Positions 14,657 through 23,112 are shown, counted from the stretch's first letter. The stretch: 39,679 nucleotides of DNA from Candidatus Woesearchaeota archaeon (GCA_019322805.1 JAHWIC010000008.1:1-39679); one strand, 5' to 3'. Numbers and translations are program-made. Notes: generated by a model not told the origin, from the letters alone.

Positions 14657-16552
14657 TTAGAAAGATCTCTCATCACTCATGAGCTCTTGTCTGCCAGCAA
14701 TAACCCAGGGATTTAGCTTACTTGATTTAGAACCATTGTATTTTTTGCTCATATATTCAGAAGCTGCTGTAGCTATAATCAGTGTTTTTTTGCCATTTGT
14801 CATCCTTTTTTTCTTCCTTTGTTTCTTTATCCTATCTAATATCTTGTTTTTTTCAATAAATGATGTTGTCGCATTGCCTTTAACAAACTCCTTGTTGACA
14901 AGTACTTCTTTATGGAAAGGGATTGTGGTGTCTATTCCCTCTATAATAAACTCGCTTAGTGCTCTCTTGGTCCTGTTTATAGCTTCATTTCTGTTTCTTC
15001 CACCACACATAAGCTTAGCAATCAGTGAGTCGTAATGAGGACTTACAATATGACCAGAGTGGCAGCTGCTGCAAACCCTTATACCTGGCCCTCCTGGCGG
15101 AAGATAGCTTGCAACAGAACCTATTGAAGGCGTGAAATTATCAGAGGGGTCCTCAGCATTTATCCTGCATTCTATAGCCCAACCGCCAATCTTAATATCG
15201 TCCTGGGTAAAGGTAAGCTTTGCTCCTGAAGCTATTTTTATTTGCTCTTTTACTAGATCAACGCCAGTTATCATCTCTGTAATGCCGTGCTCAACCTGGA
15301 TTCTTGTATTCATCTCCATGAAATAGAAGTTCTTATCGTCATCAATCAGGAACTCAACAGTTCCAGCACCCTCATAACCAGCTATTTTAGCTACTCTCAC
15401 AGCAATAGCGCCCATCTTCTCTCTAAGGCTTTTGTTCAAGGCTGGGGATGGAGCCTCTTCAATTAATTTCTGATGTCTTCGTTGTATACTGCAATCCCTC
15501 TCACCAAGATGGACAACATTTCCATGCTTATCAGCAAGTATCTGAAATTCGATGTGTCTGGGATCATCAAAATATTTTTCTATATACAAATCCTTATTTC
15601 CAAATGAAGCCTCTGCTTCTGCTTCTGCCGATTTGAATGCTTTCTCAAGTTCTTCATCACTTCTTACGATCCTCATTCCTTTGCCGCCGCCGCCTGCAGC
15701 AGCTTTAATTATCACAGGGTAACCTATTCTATTCGTTATCCTCAAACAAGTGTCCACGTCTTTAACTGCCCTGGTTGTTCCAGGTATTGCTGGTATTCCA
15801 GCTTTTAGTATAGCATCCTTAGCTATAACCTTGTTGCCCATGGTATTTATTGCCTTTACCGACGGACCAATAAACTTTATCTTATTTTTCTGGCATAACC
15901 TTGCGAAGCCTGCATTTTCAGCTAAAAAGCCGTAACCAGGATGTATTGCATCGACCTTTGCCTTTTTTGCAATTCTTATTATCTTGTTTACATCAAGATA
16001 CCCATTATTTGAACCAATACAATAAGCCTTATCTGAAAACTTAGCTGCCAAAGAATTCTTATCAGAATCAGAGTAAATAGTAACAGTATTTATTCCAAGT
16101 TCCTTACATGCCCTTATGATTCTTAAGGCTATCTCCCCGCGGTTTGCTATTAATACCTTTTTAAATAACCTCTCTTTGCTAAGGGTTGTATAGTCTTTTT
16201 CTCTTTCAATAGTTCCTCCGAGACCGCGAGTAAGCATATCTAGGAATGACATAGAAGACTTATCAGCAATAATCCTGTTCAGTTTAGCAGCATCAACATT
16301 AGGCAGTTTTCTAGCTAAATTAGTGGTTATTACATTGGCAAATCCATTAATATCGGGCTCATGAAGCAAGTCTTTATCCTTTTCTAAGGTAACTAGATGG
16401 GACCTGATAATAGACTCTATCTCATCATAAATAAGAGGTAAGGTATCTTTTGTTCTTTTGGCAATTTTCTTTACAAACCTATAGGCTATATCTGCGGGCA
16501 CCAAAAGCTGGTTAAGCACCTTATCCATCCTTGTTTTCTTATTCCCCCCCAT
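14657..16552 (-). CDS. accC: Acyl-CoA carboxylase, biotin carboxylase subunit with N-terminal extension
   Basis: ATP-dependent carboxylation of biotin on BCCP. The 631 residues consist of an unusual N-terminal extension (1-128), the full biotin carboxylase ATP-grasp unit from about 129 (LFKKVLIANRGEIALRIIRA) to about 585, and a 45-residue tail. Core motifs are intact: the glycine loop KAAAGGGGKGMRIV, HLGERDCSIQRRHQKLIEE and EMNTRIQVEHGITEMITG. The extension has helices reminiscent of an ATP-cone (VPADIAYRFVKKIAKR, DEIESIIRSHL), but I am not certain of that. Usual AccC is about 450-500 residues. On the minus strand a TATA box at 16574-16585 predicts a leaderless start; the biotin ligase follows in the same operon. 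Confidence 0.93.
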   Translation of the reverse strand: MGGNKKTRMDKVLNQLLVPADIAYRFVKKIAKRTKDTLPLIYDEIESIIRSHLVTLEKDKDLLHEPDINGFANVITTNLARKLPNVDAAKLNRIIADKSSMSFLDMLTRGLGGTIEREKDYTTLSKERLFKKVLIANRGEIALRIIRACKELGINTVTIYSDSDKNSLAAKFSDKAYCIGSNNGYLDVNKIIRIAKKAKVDAIHPGYGFLAENAGFARLCQKNKIKFIGPSVKAINTMGNKVIAKDAILKAGIPAIPGTTRAVKDVDTCLRITNRIGYPVIIKAAAGGGGKGMRIVRSDEELEKAFKSAEAEAEASFGNKDLYIEKYFDDPRHIEFQILADKHGNVVHLGERDCSIQRRHQKLIEEAPSPALNKSLREKMGAIAVRVAKIAGYEGAGTVEFLIDDDKNFYFMEMNTRIQVEHGITEMITGVDLVKEQIKIASGAKLTFTQDDIKIGGWAIECRINAEDPSDNFTPSIGSVASYLPPGGPGIRVCSSCHSGHIVSPHYDSLIAKLMCGGRNRNEAINRTKRALSEFIIEGIDTTIPFHKEVLVNKEFVKGNATTSFIEKNKILDRIKKQRKKKRMTNGKKTLIIATAASEYMSKKYNGSKSSKLNPWVIAGRQELMSDERSF

Positions 16553-16573
16553 ATGACTTAAGATAATTCCGGC

Positions 16574-16624
16574 ATATTTAAAAGTTTCTAGATATTACTC
16601 CTGGCCAATAGAAAGTTATTTAAA
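16574..16624. promoter_or_regulatory. Divergent promoters of accC (-) and the fatty-acid operon (+)
   Basis: Minus strand: cttttaaatatg (16574-16585) is about 27 bases before the accC ATG. Plus strand: gttatttaaa (16615-16624) is about 45 bases before ATG 16666, giving a leader of about 20 bases that contains gggggtg. The carboxylase and the elongation operon therefore start back to back and could be co-regulated from this 110-base region. Confidence 0.5.
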
Positions 16625-16665
16625 TGCCTCAGGCTTATCTGACTCGTGAAATTGGGGGTGTTGTG

Positions 16666-17166
16666 ATGAGAAAAATAGATGATTTAAAGAATGAAAAGGG
16701 GGAAATAGACTCAAACTGTATCAAACAGATAATACCCTATGAGCGTCCTTTTTTAATGATTGACAGGGTTTTAAGCCTGGAGAAGGATAAAATAGTTGCT
16801 ATCAAGAACACAAGCGCTAATGAAGAGTTCTTCAAAGGCCATTTTGTAGCCTTCCCTATAATGCCTGGAGCCCTGATTGTTGAAGGAATGGGGCAGGCAG
16901 GAACACTGTTGATGAGATATAACCTTGAAAACCACTGGGAAAAAGAGGTCTTAGCTTACAAGATAAAAGAAGCTAAGTTCTCTGCACCAACATTTCCAGG
17001 AGACCAATTAAAATATGAAGTGGCTTTGCTCGGCAAAGACGAAAGAGGAGGCTTATTGAGTACAAAAGCATTTGTCAATGACAAAGTGGTTGCTGAGGCG
17101 CAGATGATGCTCGCTGTTGTTGATAGAAAAGAATTTAGGTCAAAGGCTTCTCCCGTGTATAAATAA
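16666..17166 (+). CDS. 3-hydroxyacyl thioester dehydratase (FabZ/FabA-like)
   Basis: Hotdog dehydratase that removes water from 3-hydroxyacyl thioesters. The 166 residues match FabZ: IIPYERPFLMIDRV at 22-35, catalytic His59 in GHF and Glu73 in IVEGMGQAG, and the PxMPG loop as FPIMPG. Typical FabZ is 140-160 residues, so this is full length. I chose ATG 16666, preceded by gggggtg, over the in-frame ATG 16624 because that one lies within the TATA box. It opens an operon of nine genes running to 23853. No acyl carrier protein gene is present, so it may act on CoA thioesters; that is inference. Confidence 0.9.
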   Translation: MRKIDDLKNEKGEIDSNCIKQIIPYERPFLMIDRVLSLEKDKIVAIKNTSANEEFFKGHFVAFPIMPGALIVEGMGQAGTLLMRYNLENHWEKEVLAYKIKEAKFSAPTFPGDQLKYEVALLGKDERGGLLSTKAFVNDKVVAEAQMMLAVVDRKEFRSKASPVYK

Positions 17167-17176
17167 AGGCGATAAT

Positions 17177-18301
17177 ATGTACATTAAAGGCACAGGTATG
17201 ACCAGGTTTAGCTTTGAAGAAAGAAGCACTCATGACATGGTTTTAGAAGCCAGTTATGAAGCTCTGCAAGATTCTAATATGACCATGAATGACATGGATG
17301 CTGTTGTTGTCTCAACAGTAGACACCCGGGTTAATGATGAAAGGCAAAGGCATTATCCTGCTGTTCTTGCCTCATTACTTAAGAAAAATATTCCCATTAT
17401 CAGGGTTCCTGCTGTCTGCGGTGGTGGTGGCGCTGCTTTATGGACAGCACAGAGGCTTGGCTACGACAATGTGCTTGTATTGGGAGTTGACAAGATAGCA
17501 TCAAGTACAACAATGACAATAACAAAAGAAATAATGAATGCCAATGATAATGTTTGGGAGCAGCAGGAAGGAATAATCTTTCCATGCCAAAATGCTCTGA
17601 TAGCTCAGCAGCATATGATAAAATACGGTACAACTGCAGACGACCTGGCATTAATATCTCTTAAGAATCATTCCAATGCCTACCATAACCCAAAAGCTCC
17701 TTTTTACAAGAAAGAAGTTACCCTGGAAAAAATTAAGAACTCCTATGTTGTTGCGTCTCCTTTTAGACTGTTTGACTGCACCATAAGTGTAAGCGGTGCA
17801 GCAGCCTGTATCATAAGCAGTGACAAATCAGATATTAGCATAGAAGGGTCTGGATTGGCTGTTGACTATCTCCCCCCTTTTGAAAGAGAAGACATGACAA
17901 CATTTACAGCAACATTAGAAGCAGCTAAAACCGCTTACAAAAAAGCAGACATTTCACCCTCTGACATTAATGTTGTTGAGGTTCATGACGCCTTCACAAT
18001 ATTGGAGCTGATAGCTTACGAAGACTTGGGCTTTTGCAAAAAAGGAGAAGGCGCTAAGCTGATAAGAGATGGCACAGTCAGTATTGATGGAAAGCTTCCT
18101 GTAAACACCCGAGGGGGATTAAAGGCCCGTGGTCATCCTATCTCTCCAACTGGCTTGGCTCAAATTTATGATCTTGTACTTCAGCTAAGAGGAGAAGCAG
18201 GTGACTTACAGGTTAAAAATCATAAATATGGAATTGCCCAGAATATAGGGGGAGCAGGCGGTACAATATCGGTTCATATCCTAAAACATGTAGGTGGTTG
18301 A
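17177..18301 (+). CDS. Archaeal-type thiolase (first copy)
   Basis: Thiolase-fold enzyme of the archaeal/SCP2-like class that makes or cleaves 3-ketoacyl-CoA. The 374 residues carry the nucleophile Cys81 in VPAVCGGGGAALW, His270 in EVHDAF and His320 in KARGHPISPTG, and close with NIGGAGG. The second Cys of canonical thiolases (CxG near the C-terminus) is Asn here, and SCP2-type HDCF is HDAF, so Cys81 is the only obvious active-site Cys. Start ATG 17177 follows ggcgat. It is followed after 3 bases by a DUF35-containing protein, the usual partner of archaeal thiolases. About half of its residues appear shared with the second thiolase at 21951. Confidence 0.9.
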   Translation: MYIKGTGMTRFSFEERSTHDMVLEASYEALQDSNMTMNDMDAVVVSTVDTRVNDERQRHYPAVLASLLKKNIPIIRVPAVCGGGGAALWTAQRLGYDNVLVLGVDKIASSTTMTITKEIMNANDNVWEQQEGIIFPCQNALIAQQHMIKYGTTADDLALISLKNHSNAYHNPKAPFYKKEVTLEKIKNSYVVASPFRLFDCTISVSGAAACIISSDKSDISIEGSGLAVDYLPPFEREDMTTFTATLEAAKTAYKKADISPSDINVVEVHDAFTILELIAYEDLGFCKKGEGAKLIRDGTVSIDGKLPVNTRGGLKARGHPISPTGLAQIYDLVLQLRGEAGDLQVKNHKYGIAQNIGGAGGTISVHILKHVGG

Positions 18302-18304
18302 ATT

Positions 18305-19441
18305 ATGGTGAAAGTGATAAGATGGGTCTGCAGAAGATGCAACAAAAAATGGATATATCCTATAGAGAAGTGTATTTACTGCATGGGCCCTATTGAAAAA
18401 GAGATTGGAACTAAGACAAGAATTGTAGGTCTTTCTAAAGTTAATGTTCCGAATCCGTATCATCCTATTGTGCCCTATAATGTTTTATTGCTTGAGGATG
18501 AGCATGGCAGCAGAATGCCTAAAAAAACAGTGAAAGACTACAAGGTAGGGGATATCTATGAAGACAAACCATCCGCAAGCGAGCATGCTGTCTCAATAAT
18601 CAAAATTAAGTATGATATTTATGAAGCAGTAAAAGAATCGTTAGAGTTGATTGGAGACGTTAATATTAAAGGGTCAACAAAAATATTGATCAAACCAACA
18701 ATAATCGGAAAGGCATATCCTTATCAGGCTATTAATACAAACCCGAAGATGCTTGATGCTTTAATCAAAGTTTTGCTTGACAAAGGAGCTAAGCCTGAAA
18801 ACATTGTAGTCGGAGAACAAAACCTGTTCTCTCCAATGGAAGCTGCCCTGCCAAGGTCAAAATTAGGTGATATCTGTAAAGAAAATAAGGTAAAATTTGC
18901 TGACCTAGAAAAAGGAGGATTTGTGGAAAAAGAGGCTGATGATTTTAAGCTCAAGATATCAAAAGAGGTCTTTGATAAAGACCTTATAATAAATGTTCCT
19001 GTTATGAAAACCCATATGCTCCTTGGTATTTCAGGAGCTCTAGAAAATATGACACATGTTGTTTCTAAAGAAGACTTTGATGAGCTAAAAGACGAACCAA
19101 TGAAAGCTTTGCAGGCAATGGTTTCATTGCAAAAGGTACTTCCCAAATACCTAACAGTAGCTGATGCGACTATTGGAATGCAGGGCAATAACCCAATGCA
19201 TGGCGAGCCTGGCTTTTATAACATGATTCTTGCTTCTAAAGACCCAGTTGCCTTGGATAAGGTATTCCAAGAAATGAATCTCCTAAGAAGAGCTGACTAT
19301 GTTGAAACGGCTGGAAAGCTGGGTATTGGAGAGGCTGATATTGAAAAAATAGATGTTGTTGGAAACGAGTTAAGGGCTGTTCAAAAAGATGTTAAACAGC
19401 CAATCGGTTCAAAATTATTTAAGCTCAAAAAAGATGGTTAA
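18305..19441 (+). CDS. Fusion of DUF35 (zinc ribbon + OB fold) and DUF362
   Basis: Residues 1-100 look like the DUF35 thiolase partner: a rubredoxin-like zinc ribbon (Cys9/Cys12, Cys23/Cys26) and an OB-type segment with RIVGLSKVNVPNPYHP and DYKVGDIYE. In archaeal acetoacetyl-CoA thiolase complexes the DUF35 subunit forms part of the CoA-binding site. Residues from about 105 to 378 resemble DUF362: KILIKPTIIGKAYPYQAINT, an AKPENIVVGE strand, NVPVMKTHMLLGISGALENM and DPVALDKVFQ. DUF362 has no firm function. I see no frameshift or stop between the parts, so this is a true fusion. It sits 3 bases after the thiolase and overlaps the ferredoxin gene by 8 bases. Confidence 0.78.
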   Translation: MVKVIRWVCRRCNKKWIYPIEKCIYCMGPIEKEIGTKTRIVGLSKVNVPNPYHPIVPYNVLLLEDEHGSRMPKKTVKDYKVGDIYEDKPSASEHAVSIIKIKYDIYEAVKESLELIGDVNIKGSTKILIKPTIIGKAYPYQAINTNPKMLDALIKVLLDKGAKPENIVVGEQNLFSPMEAALPRSKLGDICKENKVKFADLEKGGFVEKEADDFKLKISKEVFDKDLIINVPVMKTHMLLGISGALENMTHVVSKEDFDELKDEPMKALQAMVSLQKVLPKYLTVADATIGMQGNNPMHGEPGFYNMILASKDPVALDKVFQEMNLLRRADYVETAGKLGIGEADIEKIDVVGNELRAVQKDVKQPIGSKLFKLKKDG

Positions 19442-19637
19442 GATAACTATTGATAAGGAAAAGTGCAAAGGTTGTGAGTTCTGCGTAAGTGCATGCCCCA
19501 CCAGTAATATAAGGATGTCTAAGGATTTGAACAAGAAGGGATTTCGTTATGCTGTTGTTGATCCTGAAAAATGCACTGGCTGCGGCCTGTGTTTTAAGGT
19601 ATGCCCGGATCTTTGTATTGAAATAGAAAATGACTGA
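19434..19637 (+). CDS. Ferredoxin subunit of 2-oxoacid oxidoreductase (VorD/KorD)
   Basis: A 67-residue protein with two [4Fe-4S] motifs: Cys11, 14, 17 and Cys21 in CKGCEFCVSACP, then Cys47, 50, 53 and Cys57 in CTGCGLCFKVCP. It passes electrons from the thiamine site to external ferredoxin. ATG 19434 lies within the end of the previous gene (8-base overlap) and its stop overlaps the alpha subunit start at 19630, so the three are translationally coupled. It belongs to the four-subunit oxidoreductase that follows. Since many DUF362 proteins have a ferredoxin module, it might also serve the DUF362 domain encoded just upstream. Confidence 0.88.
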   Translation: MVKITIDKEKCKGCEFCVSACPTSNIRMSKDLNKKGFRYAVVDPEKCTGCGLCFKVCPDLCIEIEND

Positions 19638-20688
19638 AAAAATTTTGCTTAAGGGGAATCAAGCGTTATGTGAGGCTGCAATAAAGGCAGGCCTTAATTT
19701 TTATGGAGGTTACCCCATAACACCGCAAAATGAGGTTCCTGAATACTTATCCTCCAAGCTTCCTAAGGCAGGCGGCATTTTTATCCAGGCAGAGTCTGAG
19801 CTGGCTGCCATAAACATGGTCTTTGGCGCTTCTGCTGCTGGTGCCAGAGCAATGACTTCTTCAAGCAGCCCCGGGATTTCATTAAAACAGGAGGGGATTA
19901 GCTATATCGCTGCTGCAGAACTCCCTTGTGTTATTGCTAACATGGTCAGAGGTGGTCCTGGCTTGGGGAATATCGCTGGTTCCCAATCAGATTATTTTCA
20001 GGCTACACGCGGCGGAGGTCATGGGGACTACAGATTGATTGTTCTTGCTCCAAGTTCTGTACAAGAAATATATGATCTTACGATGAAAGCGTTCGACTTA
20101 GCAGATTATTGGAGAAATCCTATAATGATTTTAGGAGATGGCTATATTGGTCAAATGGTAGAGCCTGTTGAGCTTAAGCCTTATACCCAGCCAGAAAATC
20201 TTCCTGCAAAAGACTGGGCCTTGACTGGCTGCAAAGGCAGAGAGCCTAATGTTGTCAAAACATTATTTTTGTACCCTCAAGACTCTCTTACAAAGAGAAA
20301 CATCGAACTAGAAAAAAAATACAAGAAGATAAGAGAAGAACTAAGTTTGTATGAAGAGTATGAAACTCAGGATGCTGAAATCATAGTTATTGCCTACGGA
20401 ATCTCTGCTAGGGTCTGCAAGGGTGCTGTTAAGAAAGCACGCACTGAAGGCATTAAAGCAGGGTTGATAAGACCCATAACCCTATGGCCATTTCCTAAAA
20501 AGGTTATCTCGCAAGCTGCTGAAAAAGCTGAGCGTTTTCTGGTTGTGGAAATGTCAATGGGTCAGATGGTCGAGGATGTTAAGCTTGCGATTAACTGCAA
20601 AAAACCCGTTAAGCACTATGGCTTTGGTGGTGGATGGATTCCAGATGTAGAAGATATCGTAGAAAAAATAAAGGAATTAAAAAAATGA
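19630..20688 (+). CDS. vorB: 2-ketoisovalerate:ferredoxin oxidoreductase, alpha subunit (VorB type)
   Basis: CoA-acylating oxidative decarboxylase subunit that forms the dimer core with the TPP subunit. The 352 residues contain the hallmark GYPITPQNEVPEYLS, QAESELAAINMVFGA, SSSSPGISLKQEGISY and GGPGLGNIAGSQSDYFQATR. These strings match VorB (branched-chain 2-oxoacid) proteins more closely, in my memory of the families, than KorA, so branched-chain 2-oxoacids are the best substrate guess; 2-oxoglutarate remains possible. Products would be isobutyryl-, isovaleryl- or 2-methylbutyryl-CoA, CO2 and reduced ferredoxin. The gene overlaps its neighbours by 8 and 4 bases. Its place within a fatty-acid operon suggests primer supply. 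Confidence 0.88.
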   Translation: MTEKILLKGNQALCEAAIKAGLNFYGGYPITPQNEVPEYLSSKLPKAGGIFIQAESELAAINMVFGASAAGARAMTSSSSPGISLKQEGISYIAAAELPCVIANMVRGGPGLGNIAGSQSDYFQATRGGGHGDYRLIVLAPSSVQEIYDLTMKAFDLADYWRNPIMILGDGYIGQMVEPVELKPYTQPENLPAKDWALTGCKGREPNVVKTLFLYPQDSLTKRNIELEKKYKKIREELSLYEEYETQDAEIIVIAYGISARVCKGAVKKARTEGIKAGLIRPITLWPFPKKVISQAAEKAERFLVVEMSMGQMVEDVKLAINCKKPVKHYGFGGGWIPDVEDIVEKIKELKK

Positions 20689-21425
20689 AGTTTACAAGAC
20701 CTAAATCAAGAAAGGAAGCTTCAACTCATTACTGCCCTGGCTGTGGCCATGGAATTGTTCATAATCTGGTAGGAGAGGTTATAGATGAGCTTGGAATAAG
20801 AGAAAAAACAGTTGGTACAGCACCTGTTGGCTGCGCTGTTCTGCTTTATGATTATTTTAACTGCGATGTTATTGAATGTGCTCATGGCAGGATTCCTGCT
20901 GTTGCAACTGGAATCAAACGCGTTAATCCTGAGTTAGCAGTGTTTTGCTACACAGGGGATGGTGATATGCTTGCTATAGGAACAGCAGAAATTATCCATG
21001 CTGCAAACAGGGGAGAAAATATTACAGTGATATTTGTTAATAACGCTATTTATGGTATGACTGGTGGTCAAATGGCCCCTACAACTCTGCTAAATCAGAA
21101 AAGTACAACAACACCATTAGGCAGGGGAAATAATGAGGAAGGCAGCCCAATAAGATCATGTGAGCTTCTAGCAACTTTGGATAAGCCTTATTACATTGAA
21201 AGAGTTATGGCCACTAGCCCTCAAAGCATAGCTAAAGCTAAATCTGCCTTAAAAAAAGCTTTCCAGAATCAGCTTGATGACAGGGGATTTTCATTAGTTG
21301 AGATTTTATCACCATGTCCAACCAACTGGGGCATTGCACCAAAAGAAGCTTTGAAATTTGTTGAAGAAGATATGACAAAAACATTTCCTATCGGAGTTTT
21401 CAAAGATAAAGGAGTAAGAGTATAA
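20685..21425 (+). CDS. vorA: 2-oxoacid:ferredoxin oxidoreductase, TPP-binding beta subunit (VorA type)
   Basis: Thiamine-diphosphate subunit of the oxidoreductase. The 246 residues show HYCPGCGHGIV at 15-25, the TPP/Mg motif beginning GDGD at 91-94 and ending VNN at 118-120, and MTGGQMAPTT. The ATG at 20685 overlaps the stop of the alpha gene (ATGA), and its TAA shares one base with the ATG of the gamma gene. The first frame-open ATG at 20634 would lie inside the alpha gene and is rejected. The length is as expected for the separate beta subunit. No key residue is missing. Confidence 0.9.
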   Translation: MKFTRPKSRKEASTHYCPGCGHGIVHNLVGEVIDELGIREKTVGTAPVGCAVLLYDYFNCDVIECAHGRIPAVATGIKRVNPELAVFCYTGDGDMLAIGTAEIIHAANRGENITVIFVNNAIYGMTGGQMAPTTLLNQKSTTTPLGRGNNEEGSPIRSCELLATLDKPYYIERVMATSPQSIAKAKSALKKAFQNQLDDRGFSLVEILSPCPTNWGIAPKEALKFVEEDMTKTFPIGVFKDKGVRV

Positions 21426-21961
21426 TGGAAAACAAAATAATAATGGGTGGTTTTGGCGGCCAAGGCATTGTATTAGCTGGAAATATATTAGCCAGAGCTG
21501 CTCTGTTAGAAGGAAAGAATATTGCTGGAATGGTCTCTTATGGAGCAGAAGTAAGAGGAGGTACAGCAAACTCATCTGTAATCATCTCTGATGAAGAGAT
21601 TTTTTCTCCTGTTATTTCTAAAGCCAATACGTTATTTGCCTTCAACCAGCCTTCTTTAAATAAATTCAGCAAAATGTTGTCAGGGTCTGGCCTTGTGGTT
21701 GTCAATACCTCGTTAATAAAAGATCTTGATGCTGTTAAAGAAGGCGTTAAGATTATAAAAATCCCTGCAACAGATATTGCAATTGAGCTTGGAAATGTAA
21801 GAGCTGCCAATATTGTTGCTATTGGCGCTTATATCAAAGCATCTGGCTTTCTAAAAAAAGAAAGCGTTTTGGAGATAATAGAAGGAACATTCTCAAAGAA
21901 AAGCCAAGAGCTTGTTGAGCTGAACAAAAAGGCATTTGAGAAAGGCTACAATGAAAACTGA
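21425..21961 (+). CDS. 2-oxoacid:ferredoxin oxidoreductase, gamma subunit (VorC/KorC type)
   Basis: Gamma subunit, 178 residues, with the family start IIMGGFGGQGIVLAGNIL and the conserved VSYGAEVRGGTANSSVIIS. It completes the order delta-alpha-beta-gamma, the standard layout of four-subunit Vor/Kor enzymes. Its start shares one base with the previous stop (TAATG) and its last 11 bases overlap the start of the second thiolase, so the oxidoreductase is locked into the thiolase-FabG operon and is not just adjacent to it. Confidence 0.91.
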   Translation: MENKIIMGGFGGQGIVLAGNILARAALLEGKNIAGMVSYGAEVRGGTANSSVIISDEEIFSPVISKANTLFAFNQPSLNKFSKMLSGSGLVVVNTSLIKDLDAVKEGVKIIKIPATDIAIELGNVRAANIVAIGAYIKASGFLKKESVLEIIEGTFSKKSQELVELNKKAFEKGYNEN

Positions 21962-23108
21962 TATCTTTGTTAAAGGTGTTGGAGCTTTACCAAGCAAGCC
22001 TCATGACAAGCCATCTCACCTGCTGGCTTATGATGCTATCTTAAGGTGTCTTGAAGATGCTGATATGAGCATGAATGATGTTGACGCAATCGTTGTTTCT
22101 AATCTTGAATGGTTCTATTCTTCTGAAAAACAAAGACATATGGCTTCACAGCTCTCTTCTACCCTTAAGACGCACATTCCTATCATAAGACTTCCTTTGG
22201 CATGCTCTGGTGGAGGCGCAGCTTTATGGACAGCTAACAGGCTTTTGCAGAACGATAATTTCAATAATGTTATCGCTTTGGGTGTTGAGAAACTGATGGA
22301 AAGCACTTTCAACTCTGAAAAAATTTTGGATGAGTTTATGATGGCTTTTGAGCCAAGATGGGAGCAGAGCGAGGGCATCATCGCTCCTTGTTCCTCTGCT
22401 CTTGTTGCTGATGCCTATTTAAGAAAATTTCCTGACACCACAATGGATGACCTTGCTTTAATTGCCTTCAAGAACCACTCGAATGGTTTCCTGAATCCTT
22501 ATTCAGCCTTTTACAAAAAAAAGGTTACATTAGAGGATATAAAAAACTCTCCAATTATTTGTTCTCCTTTAAGACGCTATGACTGCTCCTTTAGCTGTGA
22601 TGGTGCAGCTGCCTGTTTGTTAACCAAAGACAAAACAGATATTAAATTAATAGCGTCTTCATTAACTTCTGACTCATTAGCTGTCTTTGAAAGGCCTAAT
22701 CCCACCCAATGGGACGCAACTGTCGTAGCTTCAAAAGAAGCTTATAAAGAGGCTGGTCTTGAACCTTGGGATATTGATTTTATTGAGATTCATGATGCAT
22801 TTACAATCGTCGAACTTATAAGCTACGAAGACCTTGGCTTAGTCAAAAAAGGAGAAGGCGCTAAGCTGATAAGGGACGGCACAGTCAATATCGATGGAAA
22901 GCTGCCAATGAATGCCTCTGGCGGATTAAAGGCAAAAGGCCATCCTGTTTCAGCCACAGGCCTAAATCAGGTCTTTGAGATTGTTAAGCAGATGCGTGGT
23001 TTATGTGATGATAGGCAGCTTTCTAAAGTAAATATTGGACTAGCCCACAATATAGGCGGTGCTGGCGGTAATGTAACATGCAATATTTTTAAGAAGGTAG
23101 GGGGTTGA
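21951..23108 (+). CDS. Archaeal-type thiolase (second copy)
   Basis: Paralogue of the thiolase at 17177, 385 residues. Cys85 in LPLACSGGGAALW is the nucleophile; His281 in EIHDAF and His331 in KAKGHPVSATG complete the active site; the C-terminal loop is NIGGAGG, without the second Cys. Shared stretches such as LWTA, KKGEGAKLIRDGTV and NIDGKLP show that the two copies arose from one ancestor, probably by duplication within this locus. Specialisation, for example one copy for primer condensation and one for chain elongation, is a reasonable guess. No separate DUF35 gene accompanies it here, so the DUF35-DUF362 fusion may serve both. Start ATG 21951 overlaps the gamma subunit gene by 11 bases. 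Confidence 0.9.
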   Translation: MKTDIFVKGVGALPSKPHDKPSHLLAYDAILRCLEDADMSMNDVDAIVVSNLEWFYSSEKQRHMASQLSSTLKTHIPIIRLPLACSGGGAALWTANRLLQNDNFNNVIALGVEKLMESTFNSEKILDEFMMAFEPRWEQSEGIIAPCSSALVADAYLRKFPDTTMDDLALIAFKNHSNGFLNPYSAFYKKKVTLEDIKNSPIICSPLRRYDCSFSCDGAAACLLTKDKTDIKLIASSLTSDSLAVFERPNPTQWDATVVASKEAYKEAGLEPWDIDFIEIHDAFTIVELISYEDLGLVKKGEGAKLIRDGTVNIDGKLPMNASGGLKAKGHPVSATGLNQVFEIVKQMRGLCDDRQLSKVNIGLAHNIGGAGGNVTCNIFKKVGG

Positions 23109-23112
23109 TAAA

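Noticed and set aside
14679..16000. Plus-strand open frames opposite accC
   Set aside because: They are shadows of a well-conserved coding gene, with no independent signals.
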